Notes: generated from the letters alone by a model not told the origin. DNA of 64,000 nucleotides from Skermanella sp. TT6 (GCF_016653635.2 NZ_CP067420.1:3259501-3323500), one strand, 5' to 3'; positions 10,392 to 19,400 are shown, numbered from the stretch's first letter. A program made the numbers and translations.

Positions 10392-10435
10392 CGGGCCAGA
10401 GCATTGATCACTGGGTACGAAGTAATTACATCATT

Positions 10436-10509
10436 CACAGATCAACGCAGATGGACACAGATAAGGAAGAGCTCAAATAATTATCTGTGTCCATCTGCGT
10501 TGATCTGTG
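10436..10509. repeat. Perfect 29-bp inverted repeat with 10-bp internal period
   Basis: The arm 10436-10464 is the exact reverse complement of 10481-10509, with a 16-base loop. Each arm is built of ten-base units sharing ATCTG(T/C)G: ATCTGTGTCC, ATCTGCGTTG, ATCTGTGGAC; a further ATCTGTGACC follows at 10519. It lies between the MmeI-like remnant and the 3' end of the response regulator gene, so it may serve as a bidirectional terminator. Similar motifs recur, from memory, in intergenic DNA of many unrelated bacteria. Confidence 0.9.
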
Positions 10510-10543
10510 GACAAGTAAATCTGTGACCCGTTCCGGAAGCTGA

Positions 10544-11209
10544 TTACCGAGCGCCCTGGAAACTGTCGAAATGGAGCTTGGAGGCGAAGACCACCGCCTG
10601 GGTGCGGCTGTAGACCTTCAGCTTCTGGAGGATCGCGGAGACATGGGCCTTGACCGTCGTCTCGGCGATGTTCAGCTCAAACGCGATCTCCTTGTTCAGC
10701 TTGCCGGTGCCGAGCATTTCCAGCACGCGGAGTTGCTGGGCGGTGAGGGTCGCGATCCGGCGGGCGATCTCCGCATCGTCGTCCCGGCCGTTGCACTCCG
10801 TCGTACGCTGCTCGCGCTGGATATGCGGGGGAACATAGACGTTGCCCTTGATGACGGTGCGAAGGGCTTCCGCCATCTCCTCGCGCGGGGTCGATTTGGG
10901 GATGAATCCGACGGCGCCGTAATCGATCGCCTGATAGACCAGCTTGGCGTCCTCGTGCGCGGAGACGATCACGACCGGCAGGGCCGGGAACTGGGCGCGG
11001 AGTGCCAGCAGGCCGCTGAAGCCGTTCACCCCCGGCATGGACAGGTCGAGCAGCGCCAAGTCGAAATCGCCCTGCGTGCGGATCGCCTCGATGGCTTCCT
11101 CTAGGTTTGAGGCTTCCGTGGGGAGGCTGCCCTCGACCGATAGCGAGAGCGCAGTCTTGAGGGCGTCTCGAAACAGCGGATGATCGTCCGCGATCAGAAC
11201 CTTGCACAT
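10544..11209 (-). CDS. NarL/LuxR family response regulator of the quinoprotein cluster
   Basis: The 221-residue protein has an N-terminal receiver domain (VLIADDHPLFRDALK with the acidic pocket, the phosphoacceptor in LALLDLSMPGVNG, and the Lys in GFIPKSTP) and a C-terminal LuxR helix-turn-helix (LTAQQLRVLEMLGTGKLNKEIAFELNIAETTVKAH). Regulators of this type (AgmR/ExaE, PedR) switch on PQQ-dependent alcohol dehydrogenase genes. It lies 180 bases after the dehydrogenase gene on the same strand, beyond a terminator. I start at ATG 11209, where the receiver domain begins. No sensor kinase gene is in the window, so its partner is elsewhere. Confidence 0.9.
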   Translation of the reverse strand: MCKVLIADDHPLFRDALKTALSLSVEGSLPTEASNLEEAIEAIRTQGDFDLALLDLSMPGVNGFSGLLALRAQFPALPVVIVSAHEDAKLVYQAIDYGAVGFIPKSTPREEMAEALRTVIKGNVYVPPHIQREQRTTECNGRDDDAEIARRIATLTAQQLRVLEMLGTGKLNKEIAFELNIAETTVKAHVSAILQKLKVYSRTQAVVFASKLHFDSFQGAR

Positions 11210-11317
11210 GGCTGCTTGTTGCGCTCGTTGTAGCGGCGTTTCCTGATAACCGAGTGTGCTTCGGGTTACGGCACGATGCAAGATGGAACTCGTCACAAAA
11301 GCGCGGTTCCTCAGCGG

Positions 11318-11347
11318 AAAAAGGGGGCCGGTTCGCACCGGCCCCCC
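11318..11347 (-). terminator. Intrinsic terminator of the alcohol dehydrogenase gene
   Basis: On the minus strand a GC-rich hairpin (GGGGGCCGG with its complement around GTGCGAA) is followed by TTTTT. It begins about 40 bases after the dehydrogenase stop and separates that gene from the downstream response regulator. Confidence 0.85.
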
Positions 11348-11388
11348 GAAGCCATCCAATCAGGCGTCCCGAAGCTTCGGCACCGGCC

Positions 11389-13161
11389 TCAGGCCTTCGG
11401 CAGCTTGAACACCCAGAGCATGCCGCCCTGGTTGATGTCCTTGACCTTCTTGGCGACCTCGCCGCCCCACAGCGGGACGGCGCCGCCCCAGCCGGACACG
11501 ACGGAAACATACTGCTCGCCGTCCATCTCCCAGGTGACCGGGCTGCCGACGATGCCCGAGCCGGTGTTGAACTTCCACAGCTCGGCGCCGGTCTTGGCGT
11601 CGAAGGCCTTCAGGAAGCCCTCCGGCGTGCCGGTGAAGACCAGGTTGCCGGCGGTGGTCAGGACGCCGCCCCACAGCGGAGCGGGGTTCTTGTATTCCCA
11701 CACGATCTTGCCGGTCTTCGGGTCGACCGCGCGGAGCGCGCCGATATAGTCGTCGAACAGCGGCTTGATGGTGAAGCCGGCGCCCAGATAGGCAGCACCC
11801 TTCTTGTAGGTGATCGGCTCGTTCCAGATGTCCATGCCCCACTCGTTGGCCGGGACGTAGAACAGGTCGGTCTCCGGGCTGTAGGCCATCGGCATCCAGT
11901 TCTTGCCGCCCAGGAAGCTCGGGGCCGCGAAGATCGGCTTGCCCTGCCCGGCCGCGGCGCCGCCGCCGTCCATCGGGTTCGGCGGACGGTTCTCCTCCAC
12001 ATAGATCGGGCGGCCGGTGTTGAGGTCGAAGCCCTTCGCCCAGGAGGTCTGGGTGACGAACGGCGTGGCGCTCAGCAGCTTGCCGTTCGTCCGGTCGATC
12101 ACGAAGAAGAAGCCGTTGCGGTCCGCCTTGGCGCCGGCCTTGATGATCTTGCCGTCCTTCTTGAGGTCGAACGAGATGAACTCGTTGACGCCGTCGAAGT
12201 CCCAGCCGTCATGCGGCGTGGTCTGGAAGTGCCACTTGATCTCGCCGTTGTCCGGGTTGATCGCCAGGGTGGACGAGGTGTAGAGGTTGTCGCCCGGGCG
12301 CAGGTGCGAGTTCCAGGGCGCCGGGTTGCCGGTACCGAAGAAGAGCTGCTTGGTCTCGGGGTCGTAGGTGCCGCCCAGCCAGGTGGCGCCGCCGCCGGTC
12401 TGCCAAAGGTCGCCGGTCCATGTGGCGTTCCGTACGCCGGTCATGGTGCTTTCCTTGCCGTTGAGGGTCCCCATGTTCCCCTCGATGGTCGGCCGGGTCC
12501 AGATCACCTCGCCGGTCTCGGCGTCACGGGCCTCGACCGCGCCCAGCACGCCGAATTCGCCGCCGGAATTGCCGGTGATGATCTTGCCGTCGACGATCAG
12601 CGGCGCCGCGGTCATCGAGTAGCCGGCCTGGTAGTCGGCGACCTTCTTGTTCCAGACGACCTTGCCGGTGTCCTTGTTGAGGGCGACCAGGCGGGCGTCG
12701 AGCGTGCCGAAATAGACCTTGTCGCCCAGGATGGCGGCGCCGCGGTTGACCACGTCGCAGCACGGCATGATGCCTTCCGGCAGGCGCGCCTCGTACTGCC
12801 ACTTCTTCTCTCCGGTGCGCGCGTCCAGCGCGAACAGGCGGGAGTAGGAACCGGTCACGTAGATCGTGCCGTCATGGACGATCGGCTGCGACTCCTGGCC
12901 GCGCTGCTTCTCGCCGCCGAACGAGAAGGCCCAGACCGGAGTCAGCTTCTTGACCGTGTCGGTGTTCAGCGCCTTCAGCGGGCTGTGGCGCTGGCCCTGG
13001 TGGCCCATGCCATAGGTCAGCACGTCGCCGGGCGTCTGGGCATCCTTCAGGATGTCGTCGTTGGTCGGGCCGGCGGCCTGCGCGGCACCCGTCGCCAGAC
13101 CGAAGGCGAGCCCGCCGGCGACGGCGCCCGCCACGGCATAAGACGTCTTAATTCGCTTCAT
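11389..13161 (-). CDS. PQQ-dependent alcohol dehydrogenase, lanthanide-type
   Basis: The 590-residue periplasmic quinoprotein of the methanol/ethanol dehydrogenase family oxidises alcohols and passes electrons to a cytochrome c. The signal peptide covers about residues 1-29. Eight-bladed propeller features are the vicinal disulfide Cys134-Cys135 (MPCCD), metal ligands Glu202 (GGEFG) and Asn284 (APWNSH), and the catalytic Asp321. The residue two after it is also Asp (DFD, 321-323), the extra ligand that marks lanthanide-dependent XoxF, ExaF and PedH enzymes; calcium enzymes have Ala or Ser there. Overall the sequence resembles PedH/ExaF more than XoxF. ATG 13161 has a GGGAGG site. A 263-base gap upstream probably holds its own promoter. 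Confidence 0.93.
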   Translation of the reverse strand: MKRIKTSYAVAGAVAGGLAFGLATGAAQAAGPTNDDILKDAQTPGDVLTYGMGHQGQRHSPLKALNTDTVKKLTPVWAFSFGGEKQRGQESQPIVHDGTIYVTGSYSRLFALDARTGEKKWQYEARLPEGIMPCCDVVNRGAAILGDKVYFGTLDARLVALNKDTGKVVWNKKVADYQAGYSMTAAPLIVDGKIITGNSGGEFGVLGAVEARDAETGEVIWTRPTIEGNMGTLNGKESTMTGVRNATWTGDLWQTGGGATWLGGTYDPETKQLFFGTGNPAPWNSHLRPGDNLYTSSTLAINPDNGEIKWHFQTTPHDGWDFDGVNEFISFDLKKDGKIIKAGAKADRNGFFFVIDRTNGKLLSATPFVTQTSWAKGFDLNTGRPIYVEENRPPNPMDGGGAAAGQGKPIFAAPSFLGGKNWMPMAYSPETDLFYVPANEWGMDIWNEPITYKKGAAYLGAGFTIKPLFDDYIGALRAVDPKTGKIVWEYKNPAPLWGGVLTTAGNLVFTGTPEGFLKAFDAKTGAELWKFNTGSGIVGSPVTWEMDGEQYVSVVSGWGGAVPLWGGEVAKKVKDINQGGMLWVFKLPKA

Positions 13162-13424
13162 AAAGTCAGCCTCCCTCAAGAGCACACGACGCCGGCGCCG
13201 GGTCGCCGGGCGGCCGCCGGAGCAATCCCGCCCCGACAGCCAAGCCCCGGCCTTGCCAAATCTTCCCGGGCCCGCAGGCCTGTTTGTCCTTGGTCGGGGA
13301 GCTTAACCTCATGCCGGACCCAAGCAATTGGCAAAAAGTACAATAGGTATGGAGATGCAAAATCAAGGAAACGCAAATCATCCCGCGCCCGTGAGGAAGC
13401 GGGTTGAGCCGAATCGGACCCTCT

Positions 13425-14369
13425 TTAGTTCACGCGCGGCAATACAGATTGTTCTATTTTTGGGTATAGGTGCGCCACCGAGCGCGTGAATTCCTCCCGA
13501 AGGACGTTGAGGACGGCGAATCGCGCCGGTATTTCGATCGCCATGACTTCGTTCATGTCCAGGCCGGTCTCCGCCGCCCCGCGCAGGGTCGCGTCGAGCC
13601 AGGTCAGGTAATCCCGGGTCTGGCCTATCGCTGCTTCGTCGGACCGGACGGTGCCGTGGTTGGGCACCAGCACGGCGATGTCCAGCGCCTCCAGTTCGTC
13701 GAGCGCCCGAAGCCACCGCGCGATGTCGGCGTGCGGCGTGGTCGGCGTCCGGTCGGAGAACACGAGCCCGCCCGCGAAGAGGACGCCGGTGGTTTCGTCG
13801 AACAGCGCGAGGTCGGCCGCGGTGTGCCCGTCCAGCGGCATCAGGCGAAGTCGATGCCCGCCATAGACGACGGTGGCGCCCAGCACGGGTTCGGTCGGGA
13901 CGACCACCTCGGTTCCCCGCATCCAGTCGCCGATCAGCCTGTACATGTTCTCGGTGACCGCCGGGCCTTCGCTGCGGATGCCGTCGATGGTGCCCGGAAG
14001 GGCGGCGACCGGCACGTCGGCGAAGGCCTGGGAGCCGAGGAAATAGTCGGGATGAAGGTTGCTGACGAACACCTTCGCGATCGGCCGCGGCGTCACCCGG
14101 CCGATCGCGGCCCTCATCTCCTCGCCATATCGGCGGCTCGGTCCGGTCTGGATGACGATCACGCCGTCGTCGGTGACGATGAAGCCGGAATTGAGGATGT
14201 TCCCGCCGTTCTCGGCGGTGAAATGCTCGGCTTGCCCCTCGAACACATAGGTGTCGGCGGCGATCCGGCGCGCCTCCAGGCCATAGGTCCGCCCGGCGGC
14301 CTGGACGGCGCCCGCCGGCATCAGGATCAGGCATAGCAGCCCGACCGCCCCCTTGAGCGTGCCTCTCAT
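13425..14369 (-). CDS. Quinoprotein relay system zinc metallohydrolase
   Basis: The 314-residue exported protein (signal peptide about 1-26) has a metallo-beta-lactamase fold. It belongs to the SoxH-like hydrolases found beside PQQ dehydrogenases (quinoprotein relay system zinc metallohydrolase). The zinc loop reads VSNLHPDYFLGSQAF, so the usual HxHxDH is degenerate; further pieces are PLDGHTAADLALFD and VPNHGTV. The substrate is unknown. It overlaps the upstream SoxYZ-like gene by four bases (ATGA), so the two are coupled. It precedes the dehydrogenase by 263 bases. The call rests on context plus fold; catalytic competence of the altered zinc site is uncertain. Confidence 0.83.
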   Translation of the reverse strand: MRGTLKGAVGLLCLILMPAGAVQAAGRTYGLEARRIAADTYVFEGQAEHFTAENGGNILNSGFIVTDDGVIVIQTGPSRRYGEEMRAAIGRVTPRPIAKVFVSNLHPDYFLGSQAFADVPVAALPGTIDGIRSEGPAVTENMYRLIGDWMRGTEVVVPTEPVLGATVVYGGHRLRLMPLDGHTAADLALFDETTGVLFAGGLVFSDRTPTTPHADIARWLRALDELEALDIAVLVPNHGTVRSDEAAIGQTRDYLTWLDATLRGAAETGLDMNEVMAIEIPARFAVLNVLREEFTRSVAHLYPKIEQSVLPRVN

Positions 14370-15205
14370 CGCCGGACGGGGTCCAGCGCGCTCTGCCGCC
14401 ACGGCAGGGGAACCTCGGCCTCGATCTCCGTGCCGTTGTTGTCGCGGCCGCCGATGCCGAGAGACCGGCTTCCGGGCGAGGGCGTCACCTCGACGGTGAA
14501 GACCGGGTTCTCCGACACGGGCTCGAAGCTGTCGATCCGCGCCAACTCGCGCCCGTCGGCGTCCCGGATCGCCAGATCCTCCAGGTAGAAGGCGGGGATG
14601 CCCGGCGCCAGGCCCGTGTCCATCGGATGGCGCACCCGCAGGCGAAGGCGGGTGAAACCGGATTCGGGGGAGGTCCAGGCGCGGGCCTGCACCTCCCCCA
14701 GATGCCGCTCCCAGGTCGGATCGCCATGGGCCAGCGCCGGGGACGTGCAGCCGCCGCCCGCCGCGTCGACGAACACCCCGCCCACGTGCCAGACGCCGTC
14801 GGGCGTCCGCGCCGCCGCCCGGATCGGAGTCGCCTGCTGAAGCTTGAGGCGTAGCGCGATGGTCGGCCGAGCCGCGACCGGGCGATAGTTGAGGATCCGC
14901 GGGATCGGGTTCATGTCGGCGAAGACGACTATCTCCTCCACCGCGCCCAGGGCCGTCGCATCGACCGACACCGGCACGTTCAGCGCGTCCTCGGCGCTCG
15001 CGGGGGCGGAGACCCGGACCCGCCCGTCGAACCGGACCGGTCCGCCGCCCAGGATGACGGCATGCATGTCGTCCCACATCACGGAGCGGAGAGGATCGGG
15101 TTCGGTGGCGACGGCGCTCGCAGCCGAGGTCGCCAGCACCACCGCGGCCAAAACTGCGCCAAGGGTCTTCAGCACGCGCGCTCTCCCCATCCTATGCGCC
15201 CCCAT
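14366..15205 (-). CDS. Quinoprotein dehydrogenase-associated SoxYZ-like carrier
   Basis: The 279-residue periplasmic protein fuses a SoxY-like and a SoxZ-like domain. After a signal peptide (about 1-34) comes a SoxY-type beta domain ending in GGGCTSPAL, where the cysteine corresponds to the swinging-arm cysteine of SoxY. The C-terminal part, with LRLRVRHPMDTGL and VSENPVFTVEVTPSPG, is SoxZ-like. In these clusters the carrier is thought to hold an intermediate for the neighbouring metallohydrolase; this is inference from gene association. Start is at 15205, with an alternative Met five codons later. A 45-base gap separates it from the binding-protein gene upstream. Confidence 0.85.
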   Translation of the reverse strand: MGAHRMGRARVLKTLGAVLAAVVLATSAASAVATEPDPLRSVMWDDMHAVILGGGPVRFDGRVRVSAPASAEDALNVPVSVDATALGAVEEIVVFADMNPIPRILNYRPVAARPTIALRLKLQQATPIRAAARTPDGVWHVGGVFVDAAGGGCTSPALAHGDPTWERHLGEVQARAWTSPESGFTRLRLRVRHPMDTGLAPGIPAFYLEDLAIRDADGRELARIDSFEPVSENPVFTVEVTPSPGSRSLGIGGRDNNGTEIEAEVPLPWRQSALDPVRR

Positions 15206-15250
15206 GCTTCGTGGGAGCGTCCGCTTCGGGTCCTCGATCCCATTGGGATC

Positions 15251-16108
15251 CTATTGGGCAGGCCGATTGTGCGTCAGCCCGTGATTCCCGTAGATTTCCG
15301 TCACCTTACCACTTTCGAGAAGCTCGGTCACGATGTCCCCGACCCGGTAGCCCAGGTCGCGGGCATCGTGCTTCACCGCCAGGCCGATCGGCCATTCCGC
15401 CGGCGTCAGGTTCGGCGCCGGCATCGATCCGATCGGGAATTTGGCCCGATCGGGTCCCAGCGCTCCCTCCAGTTCGCTCAGCGGGGCGAAAACCGCCGCC
15501 ACGGCACCCGCGCGCAGGCCCGCGACCGCCTGCCCGACATTGGTATAGTGGACCACGTTGGCGGCGAGCCGGCCCCCGAAGGCGCCGCTGAGATAGAAGT
15601 CGGGGACGGTATCCAGCTCGACCCCGACCTTCTCGGTCTGGAACACGGGAAACCCCGCGGTCTCGGAAACGCGCGCCGGATCGCGGGCGACGGCGTAGGT
15701 CTCCCGCTGGTACGCCCCGAAGATGACCACCAGATCGTTGCGCTGCGCGAAGGTCCGGTTGACCGGCACATGCATCATGATGTCGGCGACGCCGCCGCCC
15801 AGGATCGGCCCTTTCCAGACGGCGTTGCGCAGATCGTCGTCCATGGTCTCGTCCGCGGTCAGTTCCATGAAGTCGACCCGCAGCCCCAGCTTCTCGCCGA
15901 TCGCCTTGCCCAGGTCGACGTCGGCACCCTTGAGGACACCGTCCTCGCGGTAGGAGAAAGGCGGGAAATCACGGTAGACGGCGATCCGGACCACCCCGCG
16001 CGCCACCACGTCGTCGAGCGGCACGGCCGCGGCCGAGACCGCCGTCGCCGCCGTAAGGACGACCGCGGCGGCGACGGCGCGGCACCAGGAAGCGATCGTT
16101 CCTGCCAT
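15251..16108 (-). CDS. Quinoprotein-associated periplasmic binding protein (XoxJ/MxaJ-like)
   Basis: The 285-residue protein has a signal peptide (about 1-27) and an extracellular solute-binding family 3 fold. The first lobe has VRIAVYRDFPPFSYREDGVLKGADVDLGKAIGE, then VADIMMHVPVNRTFAQRND. It matches the quinoprotein dehydrogenase-associated binding proteins whose MxaJ and XoxJ members assist dehydrogenase maturation rather than ABC import. Position agrees: eight bases after the cytochrome c gene on the same strand. ATG 16108 is chosen; a GTG four codons upstream is possible. Confidence 0.85.
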   Translation of the reverse strand: MAGTIASWCRAVAAAVVLTAATAVSAAAVPLDDVVARGVVRIAVYRDFPPFSYREDGVLKGADVDLGKAIGEKLGLRVDFMELTADETMDDDLRNAVWKGPILGGGVADIMMHVPVNRTFAQRNDLVVIFGAYQRETYAVARDPARVSETAGFPVFQTEKVGVELDTVPDFYLSGAFGGRLAANVVHYTNVGQAVAGLRAGAVAAVFAPLSELEGALGPDRAKFPIGSMPAPNLTPAEWPIGLAVKHDARDLGYRVGDIVTELLESGKVTEIYGNHGLTHNRPAQ

Positions 16109-16116
16109 GGACACGC

Positions 16117-16548
16117 TCACTGTTCGGCGACGGTTTCGAGCCAGGCGCGGATCGTCCAGAGCGCTTCCTGCCCCAGGGCCTCGTCGAACTTGGGCATATA
16201 GGTCACGCCGTTGCGGATCGCGCCGTTGACCACCCGCTCCTTGTACCACTCGTCGCCGCTGTCGCCGGGCTCCAGGAAGCGGAGGTCCGGCGCGATGCCG
16301 CCGGAGACGGCGCCCAGGCCATGGCAGCGGGCGCAGTTCTGGTTGAACGCCGACTTGCCGATCTCGATGGCCCGCTCGTTGCCCCGGTAGGGATTGCTGT
16401 CCCGCCATTCCTTGCCCAGGGGCTCCAGCCCGCTGATGTCCACCGCCTGGGGAGTGACGTCGCCATGGGCGAAGGCGGCCGTCGGGGCGGCGGCAAGACC
16501 GCCCAGCAGGAGGGCGGCGGCGGAGAGCCGGGCGAACCGAGCGTTCAT
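16117..16548 (-). CDS. pedF: Cytochrome c-550, PedF/ExaB type
   Basis: The 143-residue protein has a signal peptide (about 1-28), one haem-binding motif (NQNCARCHG) and a probable distal Met ligand in VTYMPKFDEAL. It is the electron acceptor expected for the periplasmic PQQ alcohol dehydrogenase and resembles PedF. It is the first gene of the minus-strand operon cytochrome, binding protein, SoxYZ-like carrier, metallohydrolase, dehydrogenase. The 244 bases to the divergent propeller gene at 16793 should carry the promoters for both arms, where the response regulator could act. Confidence 0.87.
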   Translation of the reverse strand: MNARFARLSAAALLLGGLAAAPTAAFAHGDVTPQAVDISGLEPLGKEWRDSNPYRGNERAIEIGKSAFNQNCARCHGLGAVSGGIAPDLRFLEPGDSGDEWYKERVVNGAIRNGVTYMPKFDEALGQEALWTIRAWLETVAEQ

Positions 16549-16792
16549 TATCAGGTCCTTTCGCAAACAGCGGTGATCGCTTCGTTGCGATGGATCATAT
16601 CCAGGACCGGCTTGGGCACTAATTGGACTATGGTAGCAGCCGGCGGATGATGAGATTACGCAAGTATAGACGGGACAAGGTTTTTTGCCCGAAGTACTGG
16701 GCCGACCCGGCATGGTTCCAAAGTCTAATGCGCCGCACCCCGCCCATGCCGATACCTTGGCCGCGAACATGACGTCTAGGGAGAACGGTGCG

Positions 16793-17764
16793 ATGAAGAT
16801 CGTGAGGGTTGCGGCGGCGGCGGCGGTCGTGACGTCGGTCCTGGCCGGGCCGGCGCTCGGACAGACAGTTTTCGTTTCGAACGAGAAGGACAACACGCTG
16901 AGCGTGATCGACGCCCGGACCCTCCAGGTGACCAAGACCATCAAGGTCGGCAAGCGCCCGCGCGGGATCACCCTGAACGCCGACGGCAGCCTGCTCTACA
17001 TCTGCGCCAGCGACGACGACACCGTCCAGGTGCTCGACGTCGCGACCGGAAAGATCCTGCACAATCTCCCCTCGGGCGAGGACCCGGAGCAGTTCGCGCT
17101 GCATCCCGACGGCACCCACCTGTTCGTCGCCAACGAGGACGACAACGTCGTGACGGTCGTGGATATTCCGCAACGGAAGGTCGCCTACCAGATCGATGTC
17201 GGCGTGGAGCCGGAGGGGATGGCGGTCAGCCCCGACGGCGCCTGGGCCGTCAACACGTCCGAGACGACCAACATGGTTCACTGGATCGATACGGCCAAGC
17301 GGACCTTGGTCGACAATACGCTGGTCGACGCGCGGCCGCGCCACGCGGAATTCTCCAAGGACGGGTCCAAGCTGTGGGTCTCGGCCGAGATCGGCGGAAC
17401 GTTGGCGGTGATCGACACGGCGACCCGCAAGGTCGAGCATACCATCCAGTTCGCGATCAAGGGCATCGCCAAGGACAACATCCAGCCGGTCGGGGTCAAG
17501 CTGACCGACGATGGACGCTACGCCTTCGTGGCGCTGGGTCCGGCCAACCACGTCGCGGTGGTCGATGCCAGGACCTTCGAGGTGGAGAAATACCTGCTGG
17601 TCGGCCGCCGAGTCTGGCACCTGGAGTTCACCCCGGACCAGAAGCGGCTCTTCACGTCGAACGGGGTCAGCAACGACGTGTCGGTGATCGATGTGGAGTC
17701 GATGAGCGTGGTGAAGTCGATCCCGGTCGGCCGTTATCCTTGGGGCGTGGCGATCAAGGAATAG
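16793..17764 (+). CDS. PQQ-catabolism-associated YVTN beta-propeller protein
   Basis: The 323-residue periplasmic protein has a signal peptide (about 1-23) followed by seven repeats of about 42 residues with the pattern VFVSNEKDNTLSVIDARTLQV and PRGITLNADGSLLYI. It fits the propeller proteins that accompany PQQ-linked ABC transporters in alcohol-oxidation clusters. Its function is unknown; a scaffold or sensing role is possible. It opens the plus-strand arm and is followed by the ABC genes. The 54-base gap to the ATPase contains a GC-rich palindrome (GGGCCC and CCGGGCCC near 17781-17798) that could attenuate transcription. Confidence 0.86.
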   Translation: MKIVRVAAAAAVVTSVLAGPALGQTVFVSNEKDNTLSVIDARTLQVTKTIKVGKRPRGITLNADGSLLYICASDDDTVQVLDVATGKILHNLPSGEDPEQFALHPDGTHLFVANEDDNVVTVVDIPQRKVAYQIDVGVEPEGMAVSPDGAWAVNTSETTNMVHWIDTAKRTLVDNTLVDARPRHAEFSKDGSKLWVSAEIGGTLAVIDTATRKVEHTIQFAIKGIAKDNIQPVGVKLTDDGRYAFVALGPANHVAVVDARTFEVEKYLLVGRRVWHLEFTPDQKRLFTSNGVSNDVSVIDVESMSVVKSIPVGRYPWGVAIKE

Positions 17765-17818
17765 TATATAAGGGGATGTGGGCCCCGGACCCGGGCCCGG
17801 AGGAAACGCAAGGGATAG

Positions 17819-18556
17819 ATGACCGCACCCGCATTGGAGATCGAGGGGCTCAGCTACGGCTATGGCCGAGGCTTCGCCCTGGACGACGTATCCTTCCGTG
17901 TGAACGAGGGCGAGTTCACCGCCCTGCTGGGGCCAAACGGCGCGGGCAAGACGACGCTGTTCTCGCTGATCACCCGGCTGTTCGAGGCGCCCCGCGGATC
18001 CATCCGCGTCTGCGGGATCGCGCTGCGTGACCAGCCGACCCGTGCGCTGGCCCGGATGGGCGTCGTGTTCCAGCAGCCCACGCTCGACCTCGACCTGACC
18101 GTCCGCCAGAACCTGCACTATTTCGCGGCCCTGCACGGCATCGGGCGACGCGATGCCGCCGGCCGGATCGATGATGCGCTGGAGCGGCTGGACATGGGCG
18201 AGCGGGAGGGCGAGAAGGTTCGCCAGTTGAACGGCGGCCATCGGCGCCGGGTGGAGCTGGCGCGCGCGCTGCTCCACCGGCCGGACCTGCTGGTGCTGGA
18301 CGAGCCGACCGTGGGGCTGGACGTCCCGGCCCGCCGCGGCATCGTCGAGCATGTCCACGACCTGTGCCGGACCCAGGGCATGGCGGTGCTGTGGGCGACG
18401 CACCTGATCGACGAGGTCCATGCCGACGACCGGGTCGTCGTGATCCACAGGGGCCGCATCCTCGCCGACGGCACCGTCAGCGAGGTCAACCGGACCAACG
18501 CCTCGACCAACCTGACCCAGACCTTCCACCGGCTGATCAACCAGGTGGCCGCATGA
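17819..18556 (+). CDS. ABC transporter ATP-binding protein, PQQ alcohol system
   Basis: The 245-residue ATPase has Walker A GPNGAGKTTL (about 40-49), a Q-loop in GVVFQQPTLDLDLT, a signature region LNGGHRRRVELARAL in place of the usual LSGGQ, Walker B LLVLDEPTVGLD and the switch His in ATHLIDE. The LNGGH signature is a family trait of the PQQ-linked ATPases as I recall them. It forms an exporter with the permease that overlaps it by four bases. The substrate is unknown. The Shine-Dalgarno sequence is GGAGG. Confidence 0.9.
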   Translation: MTAPALEIEGLSYGYGRGFALDDVSFRVNEGEFTALLGPNGAGKTTLFSLITRLFEAPRGSIRVCGIALRDQPTRALARMGVVFQQPTLDLDLTVRQNLHYFAALHGIGRRDAAGRIDDALERLDMGEREGEKVRQLNGGHRRRVELARALLHRPDLLVLDEPTVGLDVPARRGIVEHVHDLCRTQGMAVLWATHLIDEVHADDRVVVIHRGRILADGTVSEVNRTNASTNLTQTFHRLINQVAA

Positions 18557-19356
18557 ACCTTCATTACTGGCGCGCCCTCAACGGCATCGTGACCCGCGAG
18601 GTGCTGCGGTTCCTGCACCAGCGCGAACGCTTCCTGGCGGCGCTGGTCCGCCCGCTGGTCTGGCTGCTGGTGTTCGCGGCGGGCTTCAGGGCGGCGCTGG
18701 GCCTCTCGATCATCCCACCCTACGAGACCTACATCACCTACGAGACCTACATCGTCCCGGGCTTGGTCGGCATGATCCAGCTGTTCAACGGGATGCAGAG
18801 CTCGCTGTCCATGGTCTACGACCGGGAGATGGGCAGCATGCGGACGCTGCTGGTCAGCCCCCTGCCCCGCTGGTTCCTGCTGACGGCCAAGCTGCTGGCC
18901 GGAACCGCCGTCTCGATCCTCCAGGTCTATGCCTTCCTGGCGATCGCCGCCGCCTTCGACATCGTGCTGCCGCCCCTGGGCTACCTGACGGCGCTGCCGG
19001 CCCTGGTCGTCAGCGGACTGATGCTGGGCGCCGTCGGCATGCTGCTGTCCTCCACCATCAAGCAGCTGGAGAACTTCGCGGGAGTCATGAACTTCGTGAT
19101 CTTCCCGACCTTCTTCCTGTCCTCGGCGCTCTATCCGCTGTGGAAGATGCAGGAATCCAGCGTGCTGCTCTACCAGATCTGCGCCGCCAACCCGTTCACC
19201 CACGCGGTCGAACTGATCCGGTTCGCCCTCTACGTGCAGATCAACTGGGTGTCCCTGGGTTGGACCGTCCTGGCCCTGGCGGTGTTCCTGGCCGCCGCCA
19301 TCTACGGCTACAACCCGGCCCGCGGCTTCATGCCGCGGAAGGCACAGGCGGATTGA
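18553..19356 (+). CDS. ABC transporter permease, PQQ alcohol system
   Basis: The 267-residue permease belongs to the ABC-2 type, with six membrane segments including LVWLLVFAAGFRAAL and IVPGLVGMIQLFNGMQ. The conserved exporter helix ENFAGVMNFVIFPTFFLSSALYP is present. It starts at ATG 18553 within an ATGA overlap with the ATPase, so the pair is translationally coupled. It is the last gene of the quinoprotein system; a stem-loop follows nine bases after the stop. Confidence 0.9.
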   Translation: MNLHYWRALNGIVTREVLRFLHQRERFLAALVRPLVWLLVFAAGFRAALGLSIIPPYETYITYETYIVPGLVGMIQLFNGMQSSLSMVYDREMGSMRTLLVSPLPRWFLLTAKLLAGTAVSILQVYAFLAIAAAFDIVLPPLGYLTALPALVVSGLMLGAVGMLLSSTIKQLENFAGVMNFVIFPTFFLSSALYPLWKMQESSVLLYQICAANPFTHAVELIRFALYVQINWVSLGWTVLALAVFLAAAIYGYNPARGFMPRKAQAD

Positions 19357-19364
19357 GAGTCCTC

Positions 19365-19400
19365 AAGCGTCCGGCCCGCCCGAAAAGGGGCCGGACGCTT
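19365..19400 (+). terminator. Stem-loop after the quinoprotein ABC operon
   Basis: AAGCGTCCGGCC (19365-19376) pairs perfectly with GGCCGGACGCTT (19389-19400) around a 12-base loop. There is no T run, so termination efficiency is uncertain, but the position right after the last gene supports this role. Confidence 0.6.

Noticed and set aside
11254-13407. Plus-strand 717-codon frame opposite the alcohol dehydrogenase
   Set aside because: It is an antisense shadow without family motifs; the minus frame is a complete quinoprotein.
13425-14369. Beta-lactamase resistance gene
   Set aside because: The protein has a metallo-beta-lactamase fold only; the zinc motif is degenerate and the context is a quinoprotein cluster.
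16628-18529. Minus-strand 633-codon frame opposite the propeller and ABC genes
   Set aside because: It has His/Asp/Arg-rich shadow composition and covers two well supported plus-strand genes.
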